NCBI RefSeq assembly: GCF_963675165.1
Contig: NC_087386.1
Location: 6,392,066-6,456,065, forward strand
Direction: 5' to 3'
Origin: Halichondria panicea
Lineage: Eukaryota; Porifera; Demospongiae; Suberitida; Halichondriidae
Length of the DNA: 64,000 bases
The position numbers were made by a program, and so were the translations under genes. A model generated the notes under the pieces. It searched no databases, was not told where the DNA came from, and was given only the letters and a program-made list of their open reading frames with translations. Positions 46,647 to 56,998 of the stretch are shown here, in pieces. Each line of letters begins with the position of its first letter. Position 1 is the stretch's first letter.

Positions 46647-47170
46647 CTATAATTTCCAAACAGGGAATGGATGTGCCTCAGTGTTGAGAACCCATTCGTC
46701 TAATTTCAATACATCAGGATCATCAGAGAATAACAAAAATAAATACTTGAGAGTTTCACTAATAAAAAAGCTCTCCATTTTGTCCTGTTTTTTGTTTGTG
46801 TTTAATACGCTAAAGACACCACTGTAGCCGCCGGTCTCTATCCTCGTGTGCTTCTCAAAGGCTTGAAAGATCTTCCAGCCCCAGTCTCGATAGCGAGAGT
46901 CTTTCGTGAGGCGGTACTGGTAAAACAAACTCTCAACTGTCTCCGGGCGTAGTATATTCGATAAGTCCTGGGACAGGAAAAACAATCTCTATCATATCAC
47001 AATCACACAAAACACGTAAAAATGAAAAATCAGACACTACATTGAGTTTACTGAACATTGTGTGTTGAATTGGGATTTGAGATTATTGAGGATTGAGTTA
47101 TTAGCAGCTCAAAGGATATTACAATCAAAGAGGGGGGGGCACACACACACACGCACACACGCACGCACGC

Positions 47171-47247
<77 letters not shown>

Positions 47248-49513
47248 GAGGGGAAGCACTCACTGTTGATTGCACTCCTCTCATGACAAAATCATCGCCA
47301 CCCTCTTGCATATTGAAGTGGAATATCTCTGGGGCCAGTCCACTGGGAGTCTTGGAGTATGCTGTGTAGCAGGTCTGAGTGAGGTCACTGGCCAGAGGTC
47401 GTTGCTCTGGGTGTAGCCCATTCATTAGGCCTAGAGCTAACATCCCGGGATAGAAACAAGAGAGGTGGTCCATCCAACCAGAGGGGAACGTGCCTCTGGT
47501 ATTGGCTCTACCAATGAACGCAAGGTTAGAGGGAAGGCTGTGACCTACGAGGTGAGAGGCAATGTCCTTGACTGATGAGGTGTAGGCAGTAACAAACCTG
47601 TGTGCGTGTGTGTGTGTGTGTGTACGTGCGTGGGTGTGCGTGTGTGGGTGTGCGGGGCTGGGGACAATAGAAAGCCCACTTATCAACACACGAGACAAAC
47701 ATCATTAACACTAGCCTCACTTGCTCTCAGTTTTTCCACTTTGTATCCATTGTTTCAAAAGATACTCATAATAAGAGTCGATGCCAGCCCCTACAGAGAA
47801 GCCAGTGGCATGGAGTCTTCCTGAGGAGGGATTGATCATCGAGGGCATCATAGACCCACGGCCTTGCTCCAATAACACGTTCATGTCCTTGTCACAAGCA
47901 GTCTGGAATGATGAGTCGCCTAGAGACCAAAAGATCGGAGATACACACTCTTGAACGATGTATTAAACAGGCTTGACCATTCTTTTTAGTAATGTACCCG
48001 GACAAGAAATAGCTAGCATACAATTATCCAGCTATATAATTATTAAAGTGAGATTATTGCTGCCATGAAAACCACTCTACCTGAAGCTTTGCTCACGTCC
48101 CTAAACTCTAGCTGTAATGTCCCAGCCTCGGCCACAGAGAGTGGTCTGATTCCTCGTTGACCAGAACTTGTTTTGAGGCCATACTTCAGGTTGACAATAG
48201 GGGATGGCACACCAGACGGGGTATCAAAGGCAGGAAGAAGGTGTCTGGCCAGCTCAACCTTGTTGTGTGTGGGGGAAAGGAGAAATGTATTACTTGAATG
48301 TCCATAACTCGAGTTAAAATAATCCAATTTCAACGATTTTGTAGTTTTCTGAAAGCCGAAAAGAAGCTCTTTCAAATGGTATTCTTAACTTCGAAATTTG
48401 CGATGTGTCCAAATTTCTCATTTTCAGCAAAGTATCATGGGCTATGCTCATGGTATTTTGCCGAAATTGGGTCAAAAAATGACTGTTGATTTTAACGCAC
48501 CAAGTTAATGGGCTTACTTTAAGCTTTGAGAAAAACATAAAATCAATGAAATCGAACAAACCAAACTTAAGTTATGGCCTCTCAAAGATACACATGCGAA
48601 TCAGACATTTCCCCACATAAAACTGCTAGTGTAGCATATTTGAACGTTCATAACTCAATTCATGATCTACATGTACTAGTGGTGTTCTGAAAGCTAATAT
48701 AAAAGAAGCTCTTTCAAATGGTATACTCAAACAACGATCAAGTTATGTTCAAAAATGCTAGACTAGAGGCTGGATAAATAAGATTTTACAGTGTATAATT
48801 TTTATACTTACAGCTTTATCCAGGAATAGATTGTCCAGTGAGAGATGGTAGGCACCTAATAGTCCACCCAGCACACGAATATTGGTCTCAAACAGACTAA
48901 CACGTTTGGTGTTTCCCTCGATATCCAAACTATTGGCTACCCATTCCCTCGCTTCATCGAACTCATCTTGTAATCCAACTAGCCATAAAGTGTCAAGACA
49001 ATCAATCAAGGTCATACCAAGGCCATAGGATGGAGTAAAACTTGTCATAGACACCGGTTTCACTTCATCAGCACCCCAAGCATACTTCGTGTATGCACTC
49101 CAGGCATGTTTGATAGCTTCAACAATGGCGGTCTGGTTTGAAGTATGCTGTGTTTTGAGAGCAAGGCCCAGCTTCATGGACGAGTGTACATAACGACTGT
49201 TTTGTGCCGCTACTGATGGAGCAGGAGCACTAACTGTTTCTTGGGGTGTGCGATCTTGTACAACTACAATTTCCGGTTTTTTAATTGATTTTTCCAGCAG
49301 TCGCATTTTCAGTGATTTTTGTTGATTACGATTCAGTTGATTTATAATCGCTAAGTATTCCCGTTGCTCCTCGGCCTCGGCCTCAACAACAACCTTGCTG
49401 TGTGTGTGATAGAGGAGGAGTACTATTCCCGTGAGTGCCAGTGCTAGTAGGACAATACTGGACTTGCGTCGTCGGAACAATTCCTGCAGTGAACACACAG
49501 CTATGTCGTCCAT
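46647..49513 (-). CDS. Mannosyl-oligosaccharide 1,2-alpha-mannosidase (GH47)
   Basis: Minus-strand exons 49513-48812, 48258-48081, 47919-47721, 47597-47274, 46967-46647. Type II membrane topology: short N-tail, then [19 protein letters not shown], a stem with Lys/Glu-rich helix, then the catalytic (alpha/alpha)7 domain. Landmarks: [120 protein letters not shown], and [11 protein letters not shown], whose Thr coordinates calcium. The acids in LDT, FE, LE and PE match relatives. The enzyme trims alpha-1,2-mannose from N-glycans in the Golgi or ER. Relation to MAN1A, MAN1B1 or MAN1C1 cannot be fixed by eye. Exon 4's acceptor is fed by a CA tract. Confidence 0.9.
47143..47244. repeat. CA/GT microsatellite after GH47 exon 4 donor
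   Basis: About 100 bp of CA repeats (GT on the gene's strand) about 30 nt downstream of the donor at 47273. Confidence 0.97.
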
Positions 49514-50082
49514 TATACAGAACACTGATAAAAACACTCTACAGTATAAATATTTGATCAATCAATCAATCAATCAATTGCAGATAGGGGCCAGGTTGGC
49601 ACAAATAGGCTCACAGCCTCTAGCTCAAGGTGCAGCAGTACAATACATGCCCACTGTCAACCCTTACCATTCTCTGGCTCTTTCCAACAGCAGACACGCC
49701 TCATGAATCTTAGCTTGCAAGGATTCTTGTCATGTGACAATGAAAACATTCTCTATGGCCAAAGCTCTGCTCTATGGCAACACTTCACTCTTGACTGCAG
49801 CTAGAGTTGCAATAAAACAATATCTTGGTAACAAAAGCTGCATCATACTTATACGAGAGACAGCGAAGAGGCCGAGGATGTTAGAGACCGTTTCCAGAGG
49901 GGTGGGGCTGGTCTGTTTCTTTGTAATAAGAAAATCCTCGAGTCTGTTCTAAATGTTCGGCTAATTAGAACGTACTTTTTTTAGTTCATGTATTTGTCAG
50001 TGAAACGACCATTCCCAATACTTCAATTTTACATTCACAATCATGATAAAAGCAACCACATGCACACAACATTCTAAACAGT
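49514..50082. other. Intergenic spacer, GH47 / RPL5
   Basis: 570 bp between the GH47 start and the RPL5 stop, both minus strand. Holds a (CAAT)n run at about 49556-49577. Short open frames on either strand have no recognised relatives. Confidence 0.5.
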
Positions 50083-51982
50083 CTACGTTTCCAAGGACTT
50101 GAGATACGCTGCCTTCTTTTGCTTGACACGATCTCTCTTCTGTTTGAGTGACAATTTGGAGCGGTTCCACCTGCAAGGAACAGACGAGACCATCGTAACT
50201 AACATGAAACCACATTACACAACACACAGATAAAATAAAATGTAAGAAGTTTCAGAAATAAGCAGATCTCATCAGAGACAATCAAGAGTAGCGATTACAT
50301 GTTCATCATTAGCTTCCAATATCAATATTAAAGACGCTACCACTTTTGACCATAATAATACCACTTGAATGTACCTCTTTACGACGATGCCTTTGCGAGG
50401 TTGTTTCTTTTCTTGCGATGGATCAGCTCTGATCTTGGCATGAGCATCACGATACATTTGCTCCATCTATAGAGAAAAAGTGGGAGAATGAAACGGCACA
50501 CGGCAACAAACCCTCCAGGATCTGTAACACTGCAGCAAATTACTAGTAGGGAGCTTCAGAGATCTTGGTGGTTAATCATCATAGGCAATCAAGAGTAGCA
50601 AATATAAGTGTACATCACTAGCTCCACTACTAGCAGTTTAATTAGCAATAAAATGGCATCGATAACACTACAGGCAAAGACGCAAATTTGGTATAAAGAA
50701 ATACTGTAATATAATTATAATGACAACACAGACTCACAGAGTCTGCAGTCACCCCCTCCTTGACGAAACGCGAGAAGTGAGCTTTGAATTTCTCCTCATC
50801 TTCTTCCTGAAGATAGCGCATGTAGTCAGCTACATGACCACCAAAGATGTACTGTCTGAGTTTGTCAGCCTCCAACTCTTTGCTTTCTGAGTCGTAGCCA
50901 ATGAAGCGACTTGCACTAGAGAGGACAAAGTTGGCATACCATTGATATATAGAGGTCACACACTATTAGAAACACTGGCTGTTATGTTATTACTAGTAGG
51001 GAGCTTCAGAGATCTTGGTGGTTAATCATCATAGGCAGTCAAGAGTAGCAAATATAAGTGCATCACTAGCTCCACTAGCAAATTGTATATTAGCAAAACA
51101 TCAGTATCTGTCCACACACACTTACCTGTGAGGCACATCGATGCCACCGTCCACCGCTCCCTTCATGGCTGCAAACACACGGTTCCCAGTCGTGGTACGA
51201 GTTAGTCCAACGTCAAGGAAGGCTCTGAAGGGGTGTGGTCCATCACCCATAGCCTCCACATTGTAGTCCTCTCCGTTCACGTCAGTCTGACCTTCGTACT
51301 TGTCAGCCAGACCAAGGTTGGAGAGAAGCTGCAGAAAGAGAGAGGGAAAGAGTTAAAGTTGATATTAAACATAGGCGACAATGTGATCTCTCCACTCTAT
51401 AATTATTCCTTTACCCTTCTTGCTAAGAGCAGTCCAGTGCAGTAAGCAGCAGCATAGTTAGTGAGCCCTACTTTGACTCCATAGCGAGGCAACTCATGTC
51501 CGTATGCGCTCACCAAGACCTTGTCTCCCTCAATCTTGGCATAAATGATCTGCGCCAGAGAAAGAAGTAATTATTATGACATGATACACATACACACAAG
51601 GTACGTACAAGCTCACCTGACAGATGACGTCAGTGTTGGTGAAGCGGACTACTAGACGATACTTGGGAGTGTTGTACTTATTCTTATCTTGGACCACAAG
51701 ACGTTTTCGTGCACGATAATCAGTCTTACCCTCTGGAGAGGGGTGGGGGGTCAGTGAATGCATGGATCGGGGGACATAGCAATGATGGCATTACCTCTGC
51801 GTCTCTTGAACTTGACCTGGTAGCGCTTGAAGTACGCCTTGTTCTTGATTACTTTGATGAACGGCTGCAAAGGTTGGAGAATGCAATGGTGACTCTACAC
51901 ACTCTTAACAGTTCATTGAGATACAAAAGGGCTACAGATACAAACATACGGTATTGCTCTAACAATTGCACATACTCACCAT
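50083..51982 (-). CDS. RPL5: 60S ribosomal protein L5 (uL18)
   Basis: Minus-strand exons 51982-51980 (only the ATG), 51864-51795, 51732-51617, 51549-51415, 51328-51126, 50915-50738, 50466-50375, 50170-50083. The product matches L5 throughout: [136 protein letters not shown] and a Lys/Arg-rich tail. L5 binds 5S rRNA and RPL11 and is imported with them into the nucleolus. An intron straight after the start codon is common in ribosomal protein genes. Introns 5, 6 and 7 each carry a C/D snoRNA-like sequence. Head-to-head with TRAPPC1. Confidence 0.95.
50248..50322 (-). ncRNA. Candidate C/D box snoRNA, diverged, RPL5 intron 7
   Basis: Same layout: C box AATGATGAA, D' TTGA after TAATCGCTACTC, C' CTGATGA, D box CTGA after GATCTGCTTATTT, about 80 nt from the 3' splice site. 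Terminal stem weak. Both guides differ from the other two copies and their targets are unknown to me. Confidence 0.6.
50542..50633 (-). ncRNA. C/D box snoRNA, U38-like, RPL5 intron 6
   Basis: A near-identical second copy with the same boxes and both guides and a longer terminal stem (CTAGTA and GGAGCT pairing with AGCTCC and TACTAG). It ends about 75 nt from its 3' splice site. A recent intragenic duplication. Confidence 0.85.
50997..51077 (-). ncRNA. C/D box snoRNA, U38-like, RPL5 intron 5
   Basis: On the host strand: terminal stem GGAGCT/AGCTCC, C box AGTGATGC, guide ATATTTGCTACTC, D' box TTGA, C' box ATGATGA, guide ACCACCAAGATCT, D box CTGA. The two guides pair with adjacent parts of the conserved large-subunit rRNA stretch AGATCTTGGTGGT|AGTAGCAAATAT. 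The D' guide with the plus-five rule selects the A of GTAGTAGCAA, which I recall as human Am1858, the U38 site. The 3' end is about 80 nt from the 3' splice site, typical for intronic C/D snoRNAs. Confidence 0.85.
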
Positions 51983-52148
51983 GTTGCTGGCGCTTGATTC
52001 CCCCAGTAAAAGATGGATTCTTTCACTACCCTACACTGCAAGAAGAGGACCACGTTGGAAGAGAATTATAATACGCATGCGCGTGACCTTCTGTGGACCA
52101 AAGATAAGTGTGCTCTAATTAGAAAAAAGGTAACCAAACTGAGCTAAA
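51983..52148. promoter_or_regulatory. Divergent promoter interval, RPL5 / TRAPPC1
   Basis: 166 bp between start codons, including TTTCACTACCCTACACTGC. Pyrimidine tracts on the RPL5 strand would suit a ribosomal protein promoter but no consensus is certain. Confidence 0.4.
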
Positions 52149-52583
52149 ATGACTGTCTATAACATCTATATATTCGATCGAAACTGTACCTGTCTGTACT
52201 ACAAGCAGTGGGTGAGGCACAAGGAGGCTGGGATCTCACAAGATGAAGAGTTTAAGCTCATGTATGGGATGATTTTCTCCATCAAATCTCTTGTTTCTAG
52301 ACTGTCCACCGTCAGCACCAAAGAGTCGTTTACTAACTACAGTACAACAAAATACAAGCTCCACTTCTTCGAGACGGCCACGGGACTTAAATTTGTACTG
52401 AATACAGACACAAATGTTGGGAGTTTGAATGATGTCTTGTATCACATCTACAGCAACATCTACGTTGAGTATATATCCCGTAACCCGCTGTGCAAAGCTG
52501 GGGAGTGGATCAAGAGCGAACTATTCTGCTCAGAACTGGACACTTATGTCAGAGGATTGCCTCTGTTTAATAAGACTTCCTAG
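52149..52583 (+). CDS. TRAPPC1: TRAPP complex subunit 1 (Bet5)
   Basis: Intronless, 144 residues (human 145). It matches TRAPPC1 throughout: MTVYNIYIFDRNCTCLYYKQ, EFKLMYGMIFSIKSLVSRLS, YKLHFFETATGLKFVLNTDT, DVLYHIYSNIYVEY, NPLC and ELDTYVRGLPLF. TRAPPC1 is a longin-fold subunit of the TRAPP tethering complexes, which act as Rab exchange factors at the ER-Golgi. Start is the first ATG after the divergent promoter and coincides with the family's MTV(H/Y)N start. No oddities seen. Confidence 0.97.
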   Translation: MTVYNIYIFDRNCTCLYYKQWVRHKEAGISQDEEFKLMYGMIFSIKSLVSRLSTVSTKESFTNYSTTKYKLHFFETATGLKFVLNTDTNVGSLNDVLYHIYSNIYVEYISRNPLCKAGEWIKSELFCSELDTYVRGLPLFNKTS

Positions 52584-52692
52584 TTAGATGGTGTGTACTT
52601 TTTTATATGCTTAAATTGTTTATTTGAGTTGCTTGATACCTATTAAAAATATTTTTAAGTCAATATGGCTGTAACGAATATTTAATAGGTAA

Positions 52693-53031
52693 TTATGAAG
52701 AGGCTCCTAAGTGTCCATTGAGTGTGTCTATCAGGTCCTTAGTCCATTCGCCTTGCTCTTCTAAGATTTGTATAAACTCTTGGAATACGGATGCTCTAAT
52801 CTTGACTCGGTCAGTCACTACAGCCGCGAGACGTGATGCTTTTCTTGAAGACGTCATCGTAGGCAGCTGTAACTCCTCTAGAATGCCAGGGGCAATGAGT
52901 CCAGCTGCAAACAGACTCGATGCCACAGAGAGTGGGTCTTGGGAGAGGATTGACGTGAGCTGAGTGGTACTTCTCACCATAGCAAAGTATTCTGGACTGC
53001 TCATGTTGACACGACCTCTTGTGTGTTGCAC
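52693..53031 (-). CDS. Stand-alone CARD-like death-fold protein
   Basis: Single exon of 112 residues, or 103 from the internal ATG at 53004 (MSSPEYFAMVRSTTQLTSIL). It looks like one six-helix death-fold domain: ILEELQLPTMTSSRKASRLA and VVTDRVKIRASVFQEFIQIL fit CARD helices 4-6. The start (SPEY) resembles the divergent CARD-TIR-Death neighbour (ESPEYKAISSCRDEL), so they are probably paralogous domains. A lone CARD could act as decoy or adaptor for its neighbour; that is inference. Convergent with TRAPPC1, about 110 bp between stops. Confidence 0.7.
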   Translation of the reverse strand: MQHTRGRVNMSSPEYFAMVRSTTQLTSILSQDPLSVASSLFAAGLIAPGILEELQLPTMTSSRKASRLAAVVTDRVKIRASVFQEFIQILEEQGEWTKDLIDTLNGHLGASS

Positions 53032-53280
53032 ATAATTATGGTACGGGGGTGGGGCATGTACACTTAGAAGGGGTTTTCCCTAGTTTGCGGCATACCTAGT
53101 ACAGTTCCTTATCTTATAAATTATATCCACTGCACTGATGCGCCATATGAGCTAAGTAACCAATTGTCTGTCTGCTGAAATTTATTGAGAGATAAATCAT
53201 GGTACGGTGATTGTAATAATTATTGTGTACATTGTAGAGCATCAGAATCAAGAATATTAATTATATCCTCACTCCTGTAG
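53032..53280. promoter_or_regulatory. Divergent promoter interval, lone CARD / CARD-TIR-Death
   Basis: 249 bp between the two divergent death-fold genes. AT-rich, with TTATCTTATAAATTATA; no certain element. Shared control of both genes would be a natural consequence. Confidence 0.4.
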
Positions 53281-54679
53281 ATGGAATCACCTGAATATAA
53301 AGCCATCAGCAGTTGCAGAGATGAGCTGGGTAGTCTACTCTCCACTTGTCTTGAAGAAGTGGCCTGTCCGTTACGTCAGAGTGAAGCACTAACTGACAAA
53401 CGATACAAGACTATTATCGGACGCGAAGATGGCACTGATCTGCTTATCGATGATTTCTTGATCTTCATCAAATCTTCCCCGTTGAATTGTTATGTTGAAT
53501 TCATGACAACTATAACAAAACATGGGAACAGACTTGTTAGAGATTTCGTCAAGAATACAATTGAAGCTAAACGAAAGAAGTTCTATAGAGAATTACTCAT
53601 AGTTCCACCAAGTATGTATAATAATGGTGATATGATCATGATTGAATTTTCCCATGCTCACAGGTTTCGTGGCATCTCAGGAATACGACGTCTTTGTCAG
53701 CTACAGCCATGAGGATGACACTATGCCCACAGTGGACACTCTTATGTCGCGGCTGAAGCAAGAAGGCCTCAGCGTGTTCGTTGGCGAACGTAGCATTCGG
53801 CCTGGGGACAAATGGCCATTTGAGATTTCCTCCGCTATCAAAACCTGCAAAGCATTTGTCGTTATGCTCACTAAAGAATACATGAAGTCCGTGTACTGCA
53901 ATGGAGAGCTGTACGAAGCAGAAGCTCTTAGCAAGCGTTTGTTCCCAGTGGTGTGTGAGCATGGTTGGGGAGATGTGCCTGGAGCTACCCCTGTGATTGA
54001 AGTGTTGAAGGTCTTTCAGGATGTGTCTCTAGTGGCAGGAAATAAGGAGAAGCAACTAACAAAACTGGTCCAAAGCATCAAAGGTCAGTCAGTAATGAAT
54101 CTCAGAAATTAGTGTGCCACCATCTTAATTGAAGTACTGTTACTAAGCAGTATTTCGTTTTGCAGGAGCTGTGGCACCATTATCACCTTTATCACCCGTT
54201 GCCGTAGCTCCAGATTCACCTAATCTGCCCACCGATCAGGCTGGTAAAATGTAGTCACTGTACTTCAAACCTTTACTCCCACACACACCACACACACGCA
54301 CACACACACAGACGGAGCTACACCTGAGAGGAAACAATCGTTAATAGCTGATGCTAAATTCGCTGCCTGGAAGGAAAAGCTTGCGCCAAAGCTGTCTCTA
54401 GAAATCAGGCAATATGATCTAATTTTGGTTGCTGGATTATTTGACAAAGTGGAGCCTTATTTAGATCAGTTCGGATTAACAGATGGTGAAAAGAGTGACG
54501 TGCGTGCTAGTGCTCTGCTCAATGGCACCCAGGTTGGAATGAACACTGCTTTTTCAACGTGGAAGTCCCACCAACCTTGGCATGCAACGTATGGGGCACT
54601 ACTGGATATTGTGTTGAGGCTGAAGAAAGTGAAGATAGCTCTTAGACTGTGCGAATTCCTGGACCAACTGCAATGTTAG
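53281..54679 (+). CDS. CARD-like / TIR / Death protein
   Basis: Exons 53281-53611, 53664-54083, 54166-54243, 54312-54679. Residues 1-110 form a CARD-like death fold (ALTDKRYKTIIG, FVKNTIEAKRKKFYRELL). Exon 2 is a TIR domain: EYDVFVSYSHEDD, LKQEGLSVFVGERSIRPGDK (BB loop), EISSAIKTCKAFVVMLTKEY, SVYCNGELYEAEAL, LFPVVCEHGWGDVP. YCNGE stands where NADase TIRs have WCxxE with the catalytic Glu. A Pro-rich linker leads to a C-terminal Death-type domain (VEPYLDQFGLTDGEKSDVRA, STWKSHQPWHATYGALLDIV). MyD88 has Death-TIR in the other order. I infer an innate-immune adaptor or NAD-cleaving effector. All joins keep frame. ATG 53281 aligns with the paralogue's start. Confidence 0.82.
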
Positions 54680-54969
54680 CAATGTTAGCAATTTAGCAAA
54701 CTGCTTTATTAATTTTATACATTTTGTAGCTCTATATTATGTATATAATTATTATTGTTATTATTGTTTCAGAGACTCAGTGTCATGAGTGTGAATAGAC
54801 ATGTCATCAATGGGGCCGGGCATGGTGGAGTATATACAGGGGTGTGGCACATAGAGGGGTCTTCCCAGGAAATACAGGGGTGGGGCATGTAGGGGGTTCT
54901 CCCAGCTGAGCTAGCTCAGCCCAATTTGTCCTTTGTTTATACTACACATGTATAATATTATAGTATTCA

Positions 54970-56998
54970 ATGACTACTGATACAGCGGAATACAAAGCCA
55001 TCTGTAGCTGCAGAGTGGATCTGACAGAGAGGCTCTCTAATTGCTTCAAAGATGTAGCTGAATACTTAAGTCAGAGTGGAGCACTGACTGACAAACAATG
55101 CCAGACAATCATCAGTGCTGAGATGATCCTAAATTATGTTCTTGTGGACATCAAAGACCCAGACACAACATTGGATGCATTTGCTTACTTTGTGACAGCA
55201 ATGAAACAAAGTGGAAACACATTCTTCAAAGCATTTGTCAAGAAAAAAATTGAAGCTAAACGAAAGGAATTCTATAGGGAACTGCTCCAAGTTCCACTAA
55301 GTAACGGAAAATGGTGATAATTATATGATCATGATTGAATTTTCCCATGCTCACAGGTTTCGTGGCATCTCAGGAATACGACGTCTTCATCAGCTACAGC
55401 CGTGAGGCTGACACTATGCGCACAGTCGACGCACTCTTCTGTGCTCTCGACTGACACAAAAAGGCCTCAGCGTGTTTGTAGACAGAGATGACATTCGTCC
55501 TGGGAACAGATGGCGATCTGAAATTGCCTCCGCCATCAAAACCTGCAAAACCTTTGTTTGTGTGCTCACTAAGTGCTATATTACATGAGGTCTGTGTACT
55601 GCAATGGAGAGATGTACGAAGCAGTGGCTCTTAAGAAGCGTTTGTTCCCAGTGGTGTGTGAGGATGGTTGGGGAGATGTGCCTGGAGGTGCTCCTATGAC
55701 AGAGGTAGTGAGAAACTTTCAGTATGTCTCTCTAGTGGCAGAGGACAGGGAGACACAACTGACAAGACTGGTGCAATGGATCAAAGGTCAGTCATTGCAT
55801 TGCAATCACTCTCATAGTGTTACTGAACTTATTTTGAAGTACTTTGATGATATCATTATTCATTTTGCAGAAACTGTGGCACCTTTATCACCTGTTGCAG
55901 TAGCTCCAGGCTTGTCTAATCTTCCCACCGATCGTGGTGGTAAGATGATGCTTGTGTTATTATCCCTCATGCAGACCCCTCGTACTCTGTAATGGAAGAT
56001 GTGTGTAAGAAGACTGGAGTGAGTGATCAACAACTCGATCAAGAAATCTCTGAGAGTGACATCATTCTATTGGTGGAGAAATGTCCTCACCTACTGAGCA
56101 TGCACAAGGTACGTAGTACATCTAAATCATATACGTCCTGACATTTTGGCGAGAAGAGAAATGGTGTATATGTATGTGTATGGGGGATTGATGACATGTA
56201 TCTAGAGGGTTCGGGGTATGCCCCCAGGAACTCATTACTACTGCTATTAAGAATATTGTTCACCAGAACCACTCAATTGTATTCCCATCGAGTTTCTTCT
56301 AGAAGGTATTTCTGAGGGGGCAACTCCCACCAAATGTAACCCTGTTGATTGTTGCTTTTGTGCAGGCTTTGACAATTTACGATCTACAATATGTTTACGA
56401 GAAACTTAAAAGTGTAAGCCCTCACTGGTTCGATCTGGGATTGGCTCTAGGTCTAACTCATCCTGTTCTCACCAACATTATATAGCGAGCATCGTGGAAA
56501 TAATGTGTTGTGCTTGCGTGAAATGTTGGCTCAGCTCCTGAGTACACAACGTGTAACATGGAGTCTCCTGTCAGATGGTCTCAAAAAGCCTACAGTGGAG
56601 CTCATCAATTTGGCTGATAGCATCACAGGTAACTATTTTTCAGTGTTTATGCATTTGACCCTGTGTGTTTCAGTGGTAATATGTACATCAAACGTCATTT
56701 AAATTTTTTTTCTTTGCATTCAGCCACAACTCCTAACCTGCTCAATCAACTCGACCTCACCCCAGCCAACCTTGGTGATGTAACTGATGTCACACGTCGT
56801 TATGGTAATCAAGCTGGAGTGGCTCATGCATTGAGAGTGTGGCAAAGAGTGAATCCTTCCAGAGCTACCTTCAGGGCCTTGGTGGGAATTGCCATAGGAC
56901 TGAGAAGAGGAGACACCGCTACAGACATTTGTAGATTCATTGTAAAGGAACTGAACAAAGATATTTTTTATTCTGTGTCTTCAACACATTGTTGACAT
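54970..56998 (+). pseudogene. CARD-like / TIR / Death-type paralogue with frameshifts
   Basis: Exon 1 (54970-55300) is open and CARD-like (MTTDTAEYKAICSCRVDL). The TIR exon (55357-about 55784) has two frame breaks against the intact gene: after TVDALFC (5 extra bases and a TGA near 55450) and at LTKCYIT (about 55570-55590, TGA). The rest, YCNGEMYEAVALKKRLFPV to LTRLVQWIKG, is intact. Later exons: 55870-55940, about 55974-56107 (VMEDVCKKTGVSDQQLDQEI), about 56368-56630 with a third break near 56484 (TAG) inside a Death-type domain (LCLREMLAQLLSTQRVTW), and 56725-56995 (second Death-type, FRALVGIAIGLRRG). Three lesions favour a pseudogene; assembly errors are possible. Confidence 0.72.

Noticed and set aside
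49431-49952. Two plus-strand frames (91 and 72 residues) between GH47 and RPL5
   Set aside because: One overlaps GH47 exon 1 antisense, the other shows no conservation or splice context I could recognise.
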